Shown here one piece after another: positions 32,701-46,600 of a stretch of DNA of 64,000 nt. The notes beneath the pieces are model-generated. The model was not told the origin of the DNA. It ran no database searches and saw only the letters and a list, made by a program, of their open reading frames with translations. A program made the translations under genes and the position numbers. The first letter of the stretch is position 1; every line of letters starts with the position of its first letter. The DNA is from Dacryopinax spathularia (Eukaryota; Basidiomycota; Dacrymycetes; Dacrymycetales; Dacrymycetaceae): NCBI GenBank assembly GCA_037974965.1, contig JBBPFI010000003.1:1550001-1614000 (forward strand), written 5' to 3'.

Positions 32701-35639
32701 TAGGAGACGTCCTCTTTCGCGTATGTCGTTCAGATAATTTGTGGACTCGTAATGGTACGACAGCTTTTTGGCTAGCATCGCCGACATGTTGTGGCTCGTC
32801 AATTGCGCTTTGCAAGCATATTTGATACAATAGTATGCGAGATCTTTCGTGTCGCTCCCGTTCGTCATAAGTTTGATGTCGTGGTTACAGCGCATGGTTC
32901 GTGCAGTGACCGGATTCCATCCATTCAGATACGGATGATGTCTTCTCACACCCCATTCACCCGATTGCTTCACGAATGCCTCGTCGGCCAAAGCGAATGG
33001 CGCTCTCCTTTTGCATGCAAATCCTCCGCTTCGCTTGGGTTTTAGGCAGGTGTCGACGCTGCACGTGTGGAGTTGAACAGAGCGTGCGACCGTTATCTCC
33101 GTATTCAATGCTATTTGTTGATAGTCGGCTGCGAGTGGATTGGGCGGCCTAGACCATGCACAATCCGTTCGTTTCTCCACCTCTTCGATATGATCTGGGT
33201 GTAACTCTGGATGTTCCGCGCGAATAACCGCTTCAACGTAGCTTTTGATTCGTTGGCGGAATACGCCATCCCGTAGCAGTGTTTTCATTTCGTCTGCAGA
33301 CGGTGCGTTGGACAACCATATGATGAAATGACAGTGCAGCGTTGATCTCCCTTGCGTTTCAACGGCACCGAAGTAAGCCTGTATTTCCCCTAAGGCGCCT
33401 TCTCCCGCCTTAACGCGCGGTCCAGTCGATCGTGCCACGTAACGTCCGCCTTGGCTACACACGCTGATGCCGGATCCTCCGGTCCTTTCTATTCGGAAAA
33501 TGCATCTAAGGAATGCGTGCAGTATGTATTGGAAGAATTTCGCGGCGGCAAATGGATCTTGTGCGGCGTTCTTTCCCCGTACGTCTTTGTTCGGTCCTAT
33601 GCTTGGATTGAATCGATCCATGTCTATTTCTTCTCCTGCAAATATCTGAAGTATAGGATCATGTAGATCGTTGGGAGTAATGGTGAACCAGATTGTTGGG
33701 GGCGCCAGATAGAAACATGTGCCCCATATGCAATTGCGAAGAGACACTCTTTGTGCGTTGGATCCCACGATTCGAGCGCTCATCGCGCGAATCTCTCGTA
33801 ACAGTTTGCGGATGGCGATGTTAGATATCGGTGTGCCGCTTTCTTCTTCCTCCGCCGCTTGCTTCATGTCGTCCAACGTGAGTCTTGCAATAGTCGACGC
33901 ACACTGTTGGAACGATTTGGCGGCACTCATCTGCAATCTTGCAGAGTTCAACGCCTCTCTCTTCTGTATGATTCCGAACATCATGAATATCCAAGAGGCG
34001 TGTCGACGAAATCGTCGGTCGGAGTATCGTAATGTCCAGCGCGCATGTTCTTTGAATGTCACTTTTATCTCACGTTGATCTTCAATTCCGCCTTCCCCAT
34101 AAGGAAATAATGTGACGAATGCGGCCGCCATCGGGTTCTTTCGAGTTGGGTCCCTAGTCTCGCCCGGCCTTGGCGAGCCGAAATCGTTGATCGCCTCGCG
34201 ACTATGTCGTACGGCGTACCCGCCTTCAGCATCCTCTTCTCCCATCTTCGCGAGAGCGTGCATCAGTATTTCATTGCTGGTTGCTCTGGTCATGTCCATA
34301 TCTTCTACGCCTACGGCGCGCAAAGGCACTACATCATCCTTTTCGATGTCTATAACGAAGTGAGTAGCCTGACAGTAGCATCCGTTCATGCGTACTTACC
34401 TACTGGGTTGTCGATTTGTTCGGCGATGTAATTGTCGTCTTCTAGATCGGCGCCTATGGACCGATCTTCATGTCGAACATTGGCTAGTATTTCCAATGGT
34501 ACGTCATCTTGCGGCAGGTCCCGCATTCGGGCGTGGAAAGCGACATCGTCCATAGTAAGGCCGCGGTAGTACCGGTTATTCTCTTTCAACCATCGCAGCG
34601 CCGCCCATACAGCTTGACGGCGGACGCTGAATGTGGTTTTAAGCCAGTTCTTTCGTACGTCCTCTATCTTCATCAATCCGATAAAGGATATAGCGATGAC
34701 AGACGATAACAGTGCCATTGGTCTGGGAAACAGATCTCCATTGATCATTTTCGTTATCTCGTCTTGGTTGAGGGCGAATGTTGTGACGTTCCCTCGCATA
34801 CCGCAGGCAATATTACCCGAATTATAGCCGCCGACCGATCCTTTCCGTTTTGGGTACATCTTGAACTGGAACACTCGCGGGTAATGATGCGATATTAGAA
34901 TTTGTTCGGATATTGTGAGTCGTTCGAGTTCGAACGGGGTTCGCCCAATCCACATCCTGTTTGCCAATGCCCAGGCGGGAAGCTGATTAGCCCGCAGGCT
35001 TGCTATGCATTCGTCGCATATCCACACGTGCGGCGTTCGTATGTTCTTCTCTGACAAAAGGCTGCCTTGTCGAAGCTGACTCGTATGCGCAGGATGCGGG
35101 TACGCTGGTCGCAGTTTTTCGACGTGCGGAACGTCCTCGAAGAGCATCCGTTCCATGTCTTTGCAAAAGAACTCTCCGGAACAAGAGCAGCATTCGTTAG
35201 ATGCAAGTGCATCATTCGCCGTGGCCAGGAGGAAGTCAATCTCGCATTGACGTACGGTTTCGTCAGTCGGCGGAATCATGAACTTGGTGGTGTCGGCAAT
35301 GTCGTCGACCGGCCATCCCGTCTCCTGGCCGTCCCCTTGTACAACTCGCTGTCGCACTTGTCTGGTATCCTCTCCTCGCTCTTCTCTCCTGCGCTTCCGA
35401 CGTCGACTGCTGCGTTCCCTATCCGCTTCTCGACGTCTCTCCCGTACATCTTCTGCCCTTCTCTTCTTCCATTCTTCTCTCTCGTCGGCTGCTCGAAGGA
35501 CCTTCTCAACCTCTTCGAACGGAAGGTTGGCCACGAACTCGAGCAAAAGCTTCTTTGTACGACGTTGCCTGCTCGGTATGTCGATATGCGGCAGCGAGTA
35601 GATAATTGCCGCTCTTGACAGTTTTTCGATGCGATTCAT
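29738..35639 (-). CDS. Helitron Rep-helicase (RepHel)
   Basis: Four exons: 34400-35639, 32519-34349, 32400-32463, 29738-32347 (introns 50, 55 and 52 bp); 1914 aa with no internal stop. The N-terminal part has a Cys-rich region (ECCSCSGEFFC, WICDECIASL) of the type found ahead of Rep in fungal Helitrons. The Rep/HUH nuclease follows: RSTLHCHFIIWL supplies H-x-H and YYCIKYACK supplies the Y-x2-K-Y-x2-K catalytic tyrosines. The C-terminal Pif1-like SF1 helicase has GEGGTGKSRV (Walker A), YLIIDEMSM (Walker B), AGDFHQFPPV and NAYVALSRSKGR. Known role: rolling-circle nicking, strand transfer and unwinding. All key residues are kept, so it may be active. The first ATG is taken as start; an upstream exon cannot be excluded. 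Confidence 0.93.
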
Positions 35640-35903
35640 GCTCGTTTCGGTGCACTCGATATCTGCGAGACGTTTTTTCGACGTTGTCTAACTGGCTCAC
35701 GTGACATATGATCGCTAACTATATTAGGTTCGTTTTTTCCATATGTGGTAATCGTTTTGGGCGTATCCGCTGATCTGCACGTCCAGTGGTGACGCGGCAT
35801 GGTCGGATGTATTCGACGGCTACATGTACTGTATAGCTCTAACGACAATATTTGCCTTCTGCGGACGTAGCATTTCGAGCTCATCGACATCTATTCCTAC
35901 CTC

Positions 35904-37219
35904 ATGCCATCCACCCGTCAAAGGTCGAAACTTGCTGCTGGAACTTCTATTTCATGTATGTCCGTCCTTCACTTGTCCGCAGCAACCTGAATGTTCTTGT
36001 TTATTGATTCAGTGGCACGTACCGACGACTCCGTCGTATCATCTGCGAACATGCAACTCCAGCCTTCTCCTATTATCGATTCCGATATCGTCGTCCCAGC
36101 CACCGCGGCTTCAGCCGTTCCCGGTACATGTCACCTTGTGGTGAATACCTCTACAGGCGAAGACGTCGCGCGCGATCAGACTACCGATGGGTTGCCTCTT
36201 GCGAGTGTCGCTCCGTCGTCTCCTACCTCGCCGAATACTGCTGTCGACAACGACGTATCTTCGTTCTTCCCGCGAAATGTTAGCGTGCACGCGGAAGCGC
36301 GTCTTCGTTCCCTGTTGGCCTGGGTTAGAGAAGCCGGATATAATTTGGCGGACAGATCTGACTTGGAGACGCTCAAATGGGGATCGTTGGAAGAAGGGAG
36401 CGGCACCGTCCTGAATGATGGAGAAGAGCGCGCACATTTGACGCTTATCGCTCGCATCTCCGATCACAACTTCAATCTCACGCCGCATGGGGGATGGAAA
36501 CGAGACAATGCATTCAATCGTGATTTCTCCAAACAGAAAGCCACCGCACTACTCAGTAACCCGAATCGCGAACCGTTCAACATATTCTTCGATGAAGCGT
36601 TGAAAAACGTCGCTTGGTTGCAGGTGAACGCCGCTCAGTCTGGCTCTGATATCATATCGGTTGTAAAGGACGGGATGCTAAGAATGTCGTGGCCCTTGTT
36701 TGAGGTTCTTATCTCGCATCACCTCATCTTCCGATATTTGCTGATCCCTACCCGCAGAAGCGGCCTTCCGACGAAACCGACTGGACTAAGGATGACGGCT
36801 TGGCCGAATGTGCGTGATCCGTGCCGAATACTTAGAAAACGCCTGTTTGATGCTCTTTAACAGCGGATGCCGTTCATCCGGAATGGTCGGTCTGGTCGGT
36901 TCCTTCCCAGCTAGATCGCGATGTCGCGCAGTTGAAATACACCCACAATCCGTTGCCTCTGCCTGCGTATCGTCAAAATGGGGAACGTATCTCCCCTCCG
37001 CATTGGAGAAATGAACTACAAGGCGCTATCGTGAAAGTCAAGCTGGTCTTCAAATACTGGTATATTGCTTCAGAGAACAAGTCTGCATTCGTCCTGGAAC
37101 CTTACGATATCGTCGTGATATTTCCTCCCATTGTTGCCAGCTCCTCCCCAGTGAAGAAACGTAGGCTCGACGACGGTCCTTCGGGTTCTTCGCGCCGGAT
37201 CCCTCCAAGGTCTTCATAA
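35904..37219 (+). CDS. Unknown island protein next to RepHel
   Basis: Four exons: 35904-35955, 36013-36704, 36758-36809, 36864-37219; 383 aa, frame checked. The start lies 264 bp from the divergent RepHel start. The N-terminal third is Ser/Thr/Val-rich and acidic. A globular region follows from about residue 110: HAEARLRSLLAWVREAGYNL, ISDHNFNLTPHGGWKRD, KQKATALLSNPNREPFNIFF. The C-terminal part has NPLPLPAYRQNG, a GAIVKVKLVFKYWYI strand and a final RDD-type basic tail (VKKRRLDDG). The NPLPLP...GxxVxVxFxxxxW arrangement resembles hypothetical proteins I associate with agaricomycete genomes, possibly OB-fold-like, but I cannot name a family. Position beside RepHel suggests a replication or transposition accessory; inferred only. 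Confidence 0.68.
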
Positions 37220-37613
37220 TCACGTGCAAGGCCGTGTCTTGTTTCCTGTCTTGTTTATATCTGTCTTGTCCGTATCAAACCGCTTCATGTCTTCCCCGTT
37301 TCTCTTGCCCATCCAGCCATTGTTTATTGTATCTTCCTTTCATCTTCGCCGATGAATGATATGCCCCCTTTTATATATCCCAAGTCCATCTCAAAGCCCC
37401 TCTTGCTTTCTCAATTACTTGATGCACCAGAGGTGCGAGTACACATATTCGTCGACTGAATCGGCATACACATATTCGTTGACTTATTCGACAGTTCCTT
37501 GGTCGCCCAATATCCTTGCTTAGCATATTTGCTGCCCTCTTACACGCTACGAATATCTGCGTAGGCGACGAATATCTATCACTTTGCAATGCCGTTGGAT
37601 TCATGCGTGCTAA
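37220..37613. other. Convergent spacer with repeated ACACATATTCGT motif
   Basis: Lies between the 3' ends of the 35904-37219 and 37614-46678 genes. It contains two near copies of ACACATATTCGT at about 37440-37490 and CGACGAATATC at about 37566. No gene supported. Confidence 0.4.
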
Positions 37614-40600
37614 CTACCGTACATTCACAGATCCTAAGTCCATTACAGCGTCTTTGACATACGTGGACATGCGAGCTACCCGATTCAACACGTGCTCTAT
37701 ATCATTCCCTTTCTCTTTATTGCGGGCGGCAGTTATTTCCCTCTTCAGTATTGCGATGTGTCGGTGCATGACGAACAATGCTGCAGCTGTTGGGAATTAG
37801 TATATACTCAGTTTGTTACATCCGCAATTTCACGTACTTGGTAGCGGTACGCGCGATTCTCTTTTTCCATCGATCATGGGACGGCGAATTTCCTCTATGA
37901 CCGCGTTTACATGCTGTGGGCTAATGTCATGTCGCGTAGATGTTCAAATCTGCATGCTCTTACCTGTTCCGAAAATGCGTTATGTTCGGAATCTTCGTAA
38001 TCCGGAACAGTGTAATGCATCAAATACGCTAACATATACATTGTTAGCGTGAATCGGATATACGCGTTTTTCACCACTTACGGAAAGAGTAGCTGCAAAG
38101 TTGTCAGGGGACGTACCTTTCTTGACCCTAAAGCCTGGACTCCCGATCACGACCGCATGCCCATGGCCACCCAGCAAGAGCTTCTATCGCCTATCTCCAC
38201 CGATCACCGGCGATAGGACTAATGCCGGTGCCGCCCAGAAGCCTAGTCAATGGCCAGACGTGCCACCAGTCAGGGACGTGCCGCTCATGCCCTTATTGCC
38301 GCCATCGGCGGATTGCCACCTTAACCCCACCATCTTCCAAGGGCTTCCTATCGATTCTAAACGCCCAGGGACCAGCTACAGGACCCACAGCCATGGGCCC
38401 GGGCATACGCACAGGTTTGAGTATGCACTGCCATGACACCACGCACTGCCATGCACTGCCATGGAGTCATCCTGACACGCGATGACTGTACTGCTGTGCT
38501 ATGCTCATCCCTTACTCATTCCCTAGTCATTCTGACGTCTTCTGACACATTCTGACGCGTTCTGACGCTTTCTGAGGTCTTCCAGAACCTCCCGTAGCAA
38601 GGGATAGCCTTTAGGGCTCCCGGGTATAAATATAGAGCCTTTAGGGCCTCTATCCCCTTAGATCCGGTCTCTGGGGAAATTCCACCATTGTAACTACCTA
38701 GGCACTCGATCCAATACACTGTCTGTCATCCCTAAACGACCCCTTACACTCTCTCTGGACGCTACCCCGTCTCTCTGTTCACCCGCAGTAGCCTTGTTAT
38801 TGTGGTGTGCCCTCACAGAAGACCGGATCTGCCGACAACAACCCTACTGCTATTCCCTACTCTACTCCTACCTCTGAGCTTTACTCTACACCTCTATGGC
38901 GTACCCTACAGTCCCAGGAATCCCCATGGTGATGGGTGATGTGGGTCCTCAAGTCTCTGCGGTGGCAGCCAGTGAGGCAGCCCCGACTGTCAACAATACG
39001 ACCACTACGCAGGAACCTCGTGCCAAGACTGTGGAAGAACAACTGACCGATGAGCTCAAGGCATTGCAAGCTAGGATTGCACAGCTCGAAGTCATGCCCC
39101 GTCGTAACACCCCTGTGGCACCACCCGATATCTTCGATGGCACTCGTGCCAAAGCCGACACCTTTCTACGCCAACTCCGCATCAACTTCTTTGCCCGTCC
39201 ATTGGACTTCCCAACCGCCAATGAATGCATCATCTTTGCCTTGTCCTACATGAAAGGAGGGATTGCTGGCACATGGGCAGACCGCCTGGTGGCTAACACC
39301 GATGATCCCGACAAACCGGCTGCACTGTCCTTCACCACATGGAATGAGTTTGAGAAACTCTTCCGTCTCACATTCATGGACCCCGACCCTGAGGGCTCCG
39401 CACGCTTCAAGATGGATCAACTCAAGCAAGGGCAGAAGACGGCCGATGAATACGTATCTGCCTTTCAAGAGCTAGCCACACGCACTCAGTATAACGATAC
39501 TGCTCTGATGGAGAAATTTGAACGTGGCCTCAACAGCGCGCTTGTCAGCAAGATCTATGCACTGCCAGAAATGCCAACGAAGCTGCAGGCATGGTATGAC
39601 TATGCCCTCCGCTTTGATCGACAACAGCGTAAGCTAGATGCACGCCGGCCATTCTCCAACAACAACACCCGATATGCCCGACAGACCACCACGAGTACCA
39701 CTGCACGTTCGCCTACTTCGGCTACAACCACCACACCAGCCCTACACCCTGGTGAGCCCATGGACATTGATTCCAACCGTCGTACTGGGCGCAAGATCAC
39801 CTGCTACAACTGTGGCCAAGCTGGACATATCGCCCGTGAATGCCCAGAGCCCAAGAAAGCCCGCATCCGTGCAACCGATACTACCGCAACCGACACTATC
39901 ACAACCGACACCACACCTTTGAACGCCGATGGTGTGAGAGCGATCCTGAGAGAAGAGATTGGCAAATTGCTCTCTTCTAACAAAGCGCTCCCAGCTCCAC
40001 CTAAGGCAACTGAAGAATCCCCTAAGGAGGATTTTTGAAACGGTCGACCAAACGGGACACATTGCCCTCGACCAATCGCTTTGCTGTTTTAGCCGAGTTG
40101 GATGTAAATGACAATAACTATGCCATTATGCCCTCGCCTAAGCCTGCAACCGTGTCCACCCAATCCATTCCCATTCCTGAAACACCCTTGCCACCCAAGA
40201 TCTATATTCGCTCGGTCTCACCGCTCAACTCCACGGAACTCTCTCTGGGCTTGCAAGCACTGGACTCTGGCGAATGCTTCACCACCACTGCGCTCCTCGA
40301 CTCAGGTGCTACTGGCATGTTCATCGACTCTGAATATGTTAAGTACCGAAACCTAACCACCAAACGACTCCCGCGCGCCATCCCTGTATACAATATCGAT
40401 GGGACACTAAATGAGGGAGGTTCGATTCGTGAAGAAGTAGACCTCATCATGAAGTTCAGGGACCACACCGAACGCACCACATTCCAAGTCACCAGCCTGG
40501 GTCGACGGACCGTCATTGTTGGCCACACCTGGCTTCGACTCCACAATCCCGAAATCAACTGGGTCACTGGTGAAGTGAAGATGTCGCGATGCCCACCCCG

Positions 40601-43600
40601 ATGCACTGCCCGTACCACTACCGCGGCCAACACACCTTCCAACAAGCTCACTCAAATCCCTGTACCTCTTGCCGTCTTTGCCATTGATACCACTGAATCC
40701 GAGGACCAGGCCCAACCTGCTGTAGAAGTGTTGGAGCCTACCGATCGCATCCTGGTTGCCTGGCTCCCGCCAACTGGTCCCACCATCCAGGCCACCGAAA
40801 CTGCATCCACACGACTGGCAGCTGAAGAAGCCAAGCGTCATCAACAGGAAGAAAGTTTTGAAGCATTGGTTCCACCGGAATACCACCACTATCGAGACGT
40901 ATTCTCCAAGGATTCATTTGACGAACTGCCTCAACACCGACCATGGGACCATGCCATTGAACTGAAACCTGGTTCAGAGCCAAAGGGCTCTCGAGTCTAT
41001 CCACTGTCTTTGGACGAGCAGAAGGAGCTTGATGAATTCCTGAAGGAGAACCTGGCCTCTGGACGTATTCGCCCATCCAAGTCTCCCATGGCAGCTCCTG
41101 TGTTTTTTGTCAAGAAGAAAGATGGCCGTTTACGCCTTGTCCAAGACTACCGCAAGCTCAATGAGATGACTATCAAGAATCGCTATCCAATTCCGCTTAT
41201 CTCCGACCTTGTTAACCAACTACGTCATGCTCAATGGTTCACCAAGCTGGATATTCGCTGGGGCTACAACAACATACGTATCAAAGAGGGCGACGAATGG
41301 AAGGCAGCCTTCCGTACCAACCGTGGCTTGTTCGAACCTCTGGTCATGTTCTTTGGCCTTACCAACAGTCCAAGCACCTTCCAGACCATGATGAATGACA
41401 TCTTTCGGGATCTCATCGATGCTGGACGTGTGGTCGTCTATCTGGATGACATCCTGATCTTTTCGGACAACCTTGAAGACCACCGCCAGACAGTTCTGCA
41501 AGTCTTGGAACTTCTCCGTCAACACAAGCTCTACCTTCGCCCAGCCAAATGTGAATTCCATAAGGAGACCATTGAGTACCTTGGTCTCATCATTGGGAGG
41601 GGCACTGTCGCCATGGATCCTGTGAAAGTGGACGGCGTCTTGAAATGGCCAACCCCTACCAACCTGACAGAAGTACAATCTTTCATTGGTTTCTGTAACT
41701 TCTACCGTCGCTTTATCAAAGACTTCTCCACCCTCGCCCGGCCACTCCACGACCTCACCCGAAAAGATACCCCTTTCACATGGGGCTCCGATCAGCAAAC
41801 TGCATTCAAGCACCTGAAGGAAGCCATCACCTCGCACCCCGTGCTTGCCTTTCCAAATGAAGATAAACCCTTCCGAGTAGAGGCAGACAGCTCTGACTAT
41901 GCCACTGGAGCCGAACTCTCTCAACTGGGGGAGGATGGCAAATGGCACCCCGTCGCATTTATGTCCAAGAGCCTCTCTGAAACAGAACGAAATTACGACA
42001 TCCATGACAAAGAACTACTGGCGATCATCCGAGCCCTTGAAGAATGGCGTCACTTCCTGGAAGGAGCCAAACACCAGTTTGAGATCTACACCGACCATCA
42101 AAATCTCAAGTACTTCCAGACTGCTCAGAAGCTGACACGACGCCAAGCACGCTGGTCACTCTTCCTCTCCCGATTTGACTTTGTTCTGGTCCATCGTGCT
42201 GGCAAACAAAGCGGTAAACCCGATGCCCTCTCGAGACGAGCGGACCATAAGAGGGGGGAGAACGACAACACCAATCAAATTTTGCTTCGTCCACACTGGT
42301 TCAAGATTGCTGCAGCACAACGCGGACACACCCTTATCACTGGTGCTGAACGAGATCTTCTCCGAGAAATACGGAATTGCAAGGACCAAGATGAAGCTGT
42401 GGTCAAAGCGATTGAAGAAATGAAGGCTGCTGGCACTAGTCGCCTTATTGGCTCTGAATGGGCAGAAGAATCTGGCCTTATCCTATTTCGAGGAAAGGTT
42501 TACGTGCCCAAGAACGATGCACTCCGAACAAAGATTGTACGACTTCATCACGACACACCTGTGGCAGGACATCCAGGCCGATGGAAGACACTCGAACTGG
42601 TCTCACGAAACTATTGGTGGCCTAACATCAGCCGATTCATTGGGCGTTATGTGACGACATGCCATGCCTGTAACCGCACCAAGGTGTACCCTCAAGCTCC
42701 TACTGGGCAACTTATGCCAAACCGAATCCCCACCCGACGCTGGCAATGCGTAACTACAGACCTGATTACCTCCCTTCCACCATCAAACGGACATGATGCC
42801 ATCTTTGTTGCCGTAGATCGGCTCACCAAGCAAGCACACTTTGCACCAACCCAGAATGAAGTGTCCTCCTTGGGCATTGCTCGACTCTTCCGTGACAATG
42901 TTTGGAGACATCATGGACTCCCAGAAGAAATCATCAGTGATCGAGGAACACAGTATGTGTCAGCCTTCATGAGAGAACTCAATCGCCTCTTGGATATCAA
43001 GACTTCCGCCTCTAGCGCCTACCACCCACAGACTGATGGTCAAACGGAACGCATCAACCAGGAGATTGAGCAGTACCTACGCCTGTTTGTCAATTATCGG
43101 CAGGATGATTGGGTTGACTGGCTCCCTCTTGCTGAGTTTGCATACAACAACCGTGTTCAAGCCTCTACACGCATGTCACCCTTTATGGCCAACACCGGAC
43201 AAAATCCCCGCATGGGTACTGAACCCATCCGTGACTCTCCCATTGAAGGAGTCAATGATTTCCTCACCCGCATGAACAAGCTACAAGAGGAATGCACGGC
43301 TGCCCTGAAGCAAGCATCCGAGGACATGGCACGCTTCTACGATCTCCACCATGGCCAAACGCCTAACTACCAACCTGGAGACAAGGTCTGGCTAGACTCG
43401 CACAATATCAAGACAACAAGACCGGCCAAGAAACTGGATGACAAATGGTTCGGACCCTTCGAGATCCTTGAAAAGATCAACAATAATGCGTATCGACTCA
43501 AACTCCCCAGCAGTTTCCTTATTCACCCTGTCTTCCATGTCAGCAAACTGCGTCGCTACCAGGAAAGTGATCTCCCTGGCCGCCCTCAAGAGAAGCGACC

Positions 43601-46600
43601 ACCCCCTGCTGTAGTCCAAGATGGAGTTCCACAATGGGAACTTGAACGTATCGATGACAGCCGTCTCCGCCGTGGCAAGTTGGAATATCTGGTCAAGTGG
43701 AAGGGCTACCCGAATTCTGAACGCACTTGGGAACCCGAAGCACAACTCCGTGAAGATGCACCCAAGGCTATCCGCGACTTCCACACCAAACACCCATCTG
43801 CACCTGGACGGATTTCGGCACTCACGTTCCAACGACTTCCATTTCAACAACTGGAGAACTACACAACTCCCTCACCAAAGGTTCTCTTCAGTTGGACCGA
43901 AGGGCGTGCTCAACAACACCAGTAATCGTCCAAAAGGCAAAACAAGCAACAAGAAAAGCCATCTACACGAATACATTGCCGACATTGCAGACGACAACTC
44001 AAGCACTTCTCCCATGCCCATACCAACCTCCCATCTTCCAGAAACCACCTCACAGCCCACTCCATGCCAGGACGAAGCCGATCCCCGACAATATCCTCCA
44101 CTCGCTTCCAACGCTTCGGTATCCGACGATGGATTTTTGGGGCCTGCCCTCCAAAGCTGGCCAGAAAGCTACCACAATATTAACAATGGTTACCGCCAAT
44201 GACAGGATGGCGTACTCAGCACGAAATGGCCCGCACTCGCTCCACGGGTCCCGCAGGCAACAGAAAAGGCAGCTCGGCCACTCTGGCAACCGCACGCACT
44301 CCCGCCATTCCACCACACAGCATCGACACCGCTCCAACCCCACCTGCGTCTCTCCCCTGACCAGAAATCGTCCCACCACAACCTGAACCCATGGCGTTGC
44401 TGGGAGCTCCTCCAACACCACATCCCCACGCGCCTTCCACCTTAAGGACGAGATCACTAGGCTCAAGGTCAGCAAAGTCATTGTATTGCCAATAACCGTA
44501 CCTGGGTCCATGATGGTCGAACGCAAGAGACACAGGAGCCCCCAACCAACCGAGACACCATCAACGACTGTACTGTCAACACTGCCACCCACAACCACGT
44601 GCTCTGGGGCATCGCACCTTAAGGGGGGGGTGATGTCAGGGGACGTACCTTTCTTGACCCTAAAGCCTGGACTCCCGATCACGACCGCATGCCCATGGCC
44701 ACCCAGCAAGAGCTTCTATCGCCTATCTCCACCGATCACCGGCGATAGGACTAATGCCGGTGCCGCCCAGAAGCCTAGTCAATGGCCAGACGTGCCACCA
44801 GTCAGGGACGTGCCGCTCATGCCCTTATTGCCGCCATCGGCGGATTGCCACCTTAACCCCACCATCTTCCAAGGGCTTCCTATCGATTCTAAACGCCCAG
44901 GGACCAGCTACAGGACCCACAGCCATGGGCCCGGGCATACGCACAGGTTTGAGTATGCACTGCCATGACACCACGCACTGCCATGCACTGCCATGGAGTC
45001 ATCCTGACACGCGATGACTGTACTGCTGTGCTATGCTCATCCCTTACTCATTCCCTAGTCATTCTGACGTCTTCTGACACATTCTGACGCGTTCTGACGC
45101 TTTCTGAGGTCTTCCAGAACCTCCCGTAGCAAGGGATAGCCTTTAGGGCTCCCGGGTATAAATATAGAGCCTTTAGGGCCTCTATCCCCTTAGATCCGGT
45201 CTCTGGGGAAATTCCACCATTGTAACTACCTAGGCACTCGATCCAATACACTGTCTGTCATCCCTAAACGACCCCTTACACTCTCTCTGGACGCTACCCC
45301 GTCTCTCTGTTCACCCGCAGTAGCCTTGTTATTGTGGTGTGCCCTCACAAAAGTATACCTTTATCTTTACAGCCGCTACATTCCACAGGTCCTCTCTCGT
45401 TGGTAAGGATCGGGCCCCCGCACGTTGTTCGCTTAACCATTGGGATGCCGGCTCGTTGGTCTTCTGCATGTAAAAAGAGGCACTCCGGGCACTTGATAAA
45501 TTCAGAATCTGCTGAGATACTCGCACTTATCTGCTCACCCAGCCGTAGTAGATGTCGATGCCGTTCGCCACTGCTTTATCATTGTTCTACATTTTGTGTC
45601 AGCAAATAGCATTGTGCGGGTGATGACCTCTCACTGGATCCACTCGTTCGATCTCGTTAGCGGAGGGCAATTGCGCATCTACCAAGGCAAATAACACTCT
45701 TTTATTTACCGTTGCGGCTGGATCCCCAAAAATCGCAAAGTGAGGATCCGGATACAATGGGGTTCCGATCGGGAGGAGTGTCAACTTTCTCGCGTATCTC
45801 TTCATTGCCCTCGTCACTGAGCCCCTGCTTCCATATTCATCATTCGCAATAGCCTTTCTTCCTGTCATCTCAATTTCGTCTGCTTCTGGGCGTGTCAAGC
45901 ACTCCAGGGCCATGTAAGGTGCGAATTCGGTCTTGATGAGTCCGCGTTCGCCCTGTCATCAACGCTTCATCACGGATCTCGGCTCGGAATCGGTTGAACT
46001 CACGAAATCCGTAGGATTTGTTTGCACAAATGCTCGATATTCGGAGAAGAAATTGACCTCGTCCCCCTCACCATGCTGCTGTAGCTTACATTTCGTCAGA
46101 ACCGTTAACGCGAGCAATTGCAATAACTGACGTACGGTTTCATCCGGTTGTATCGCCATATCTTCCATGTATTCTCCGTATCGCCTCTCATTATCCGCCA
46201 TCCACGTCCGTCCCATGGTCTCCCTCATCCTCGTCGTTGTGTATCTATACGCTGTCACATCTCCGCTGACGGCGTCCTTTATGGTAAGCTGTTCTTGTCA
46301 ACTACCGTGTCAAACCGGCGTTATGTTGTCGGCTGCTCACCTTGATTAGCTTTTCGTAAAGCGACACAACGTGATCCCATTTTTCTTGATTGCTCGACAG
46401 GGCTCGCAACGCGAACAAGCTGTATTTGCTGGACATGAGCATGCTGATGCCGACAGAGGGTGGGGATTCAAAGTAAAGCATTTCGTACGGCCCTAATTCG
46501 AAGCAGATCGTCGACACTCCATAAACCGGTTTTGAGTGCCCTCTGTACCTTGTCCTCTTCCGTATTGCTTCCGCTTCGCCTGGTTTTCATCCGTTATTGT

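Larger units (their letters stand above)
38102..45349 (+). mobile_element. Ty3/Gypsy LTR retrotransposon, chromodomain type (chromovirus clade), looks whole and young
   Basis: A 7248-bp element bounded by 716-bp LTRs (38102-38817 and 44634-45349) that begin TG and end CA and are identical by eye. It is flanked by a perfect 5-bp target duplication AAAGT (38097-38101 and 45350-45354). Inside, in plus orientation, are a gag frame with a zinc knuckle and a pol frame in the order protease, reverse transcriptase, RNase H, integrase, chromodomain, which is the Ty3/Gypsy order. A polypurine tract (AAGGGGGGGG, about 44621-44630) precedes the 3' LTR. Identical LTRs indicate a very recent insertion. It landed in a zinc-module gene of the island. 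Confidence 0.96.

Noticed and set aside
32515-35639. Three separate genes in place of one RepHel
   Set aside because: Introns of 50, 55 and 52 bp with good splice signals join the frames into one 1914-aa protein with the standard Rep-helicase order.
43926-44633. An additional envelope-like or accessory gene in the retroelement
   Set aside because: Open frames there have no signal peptide, membrane segment or known domain.
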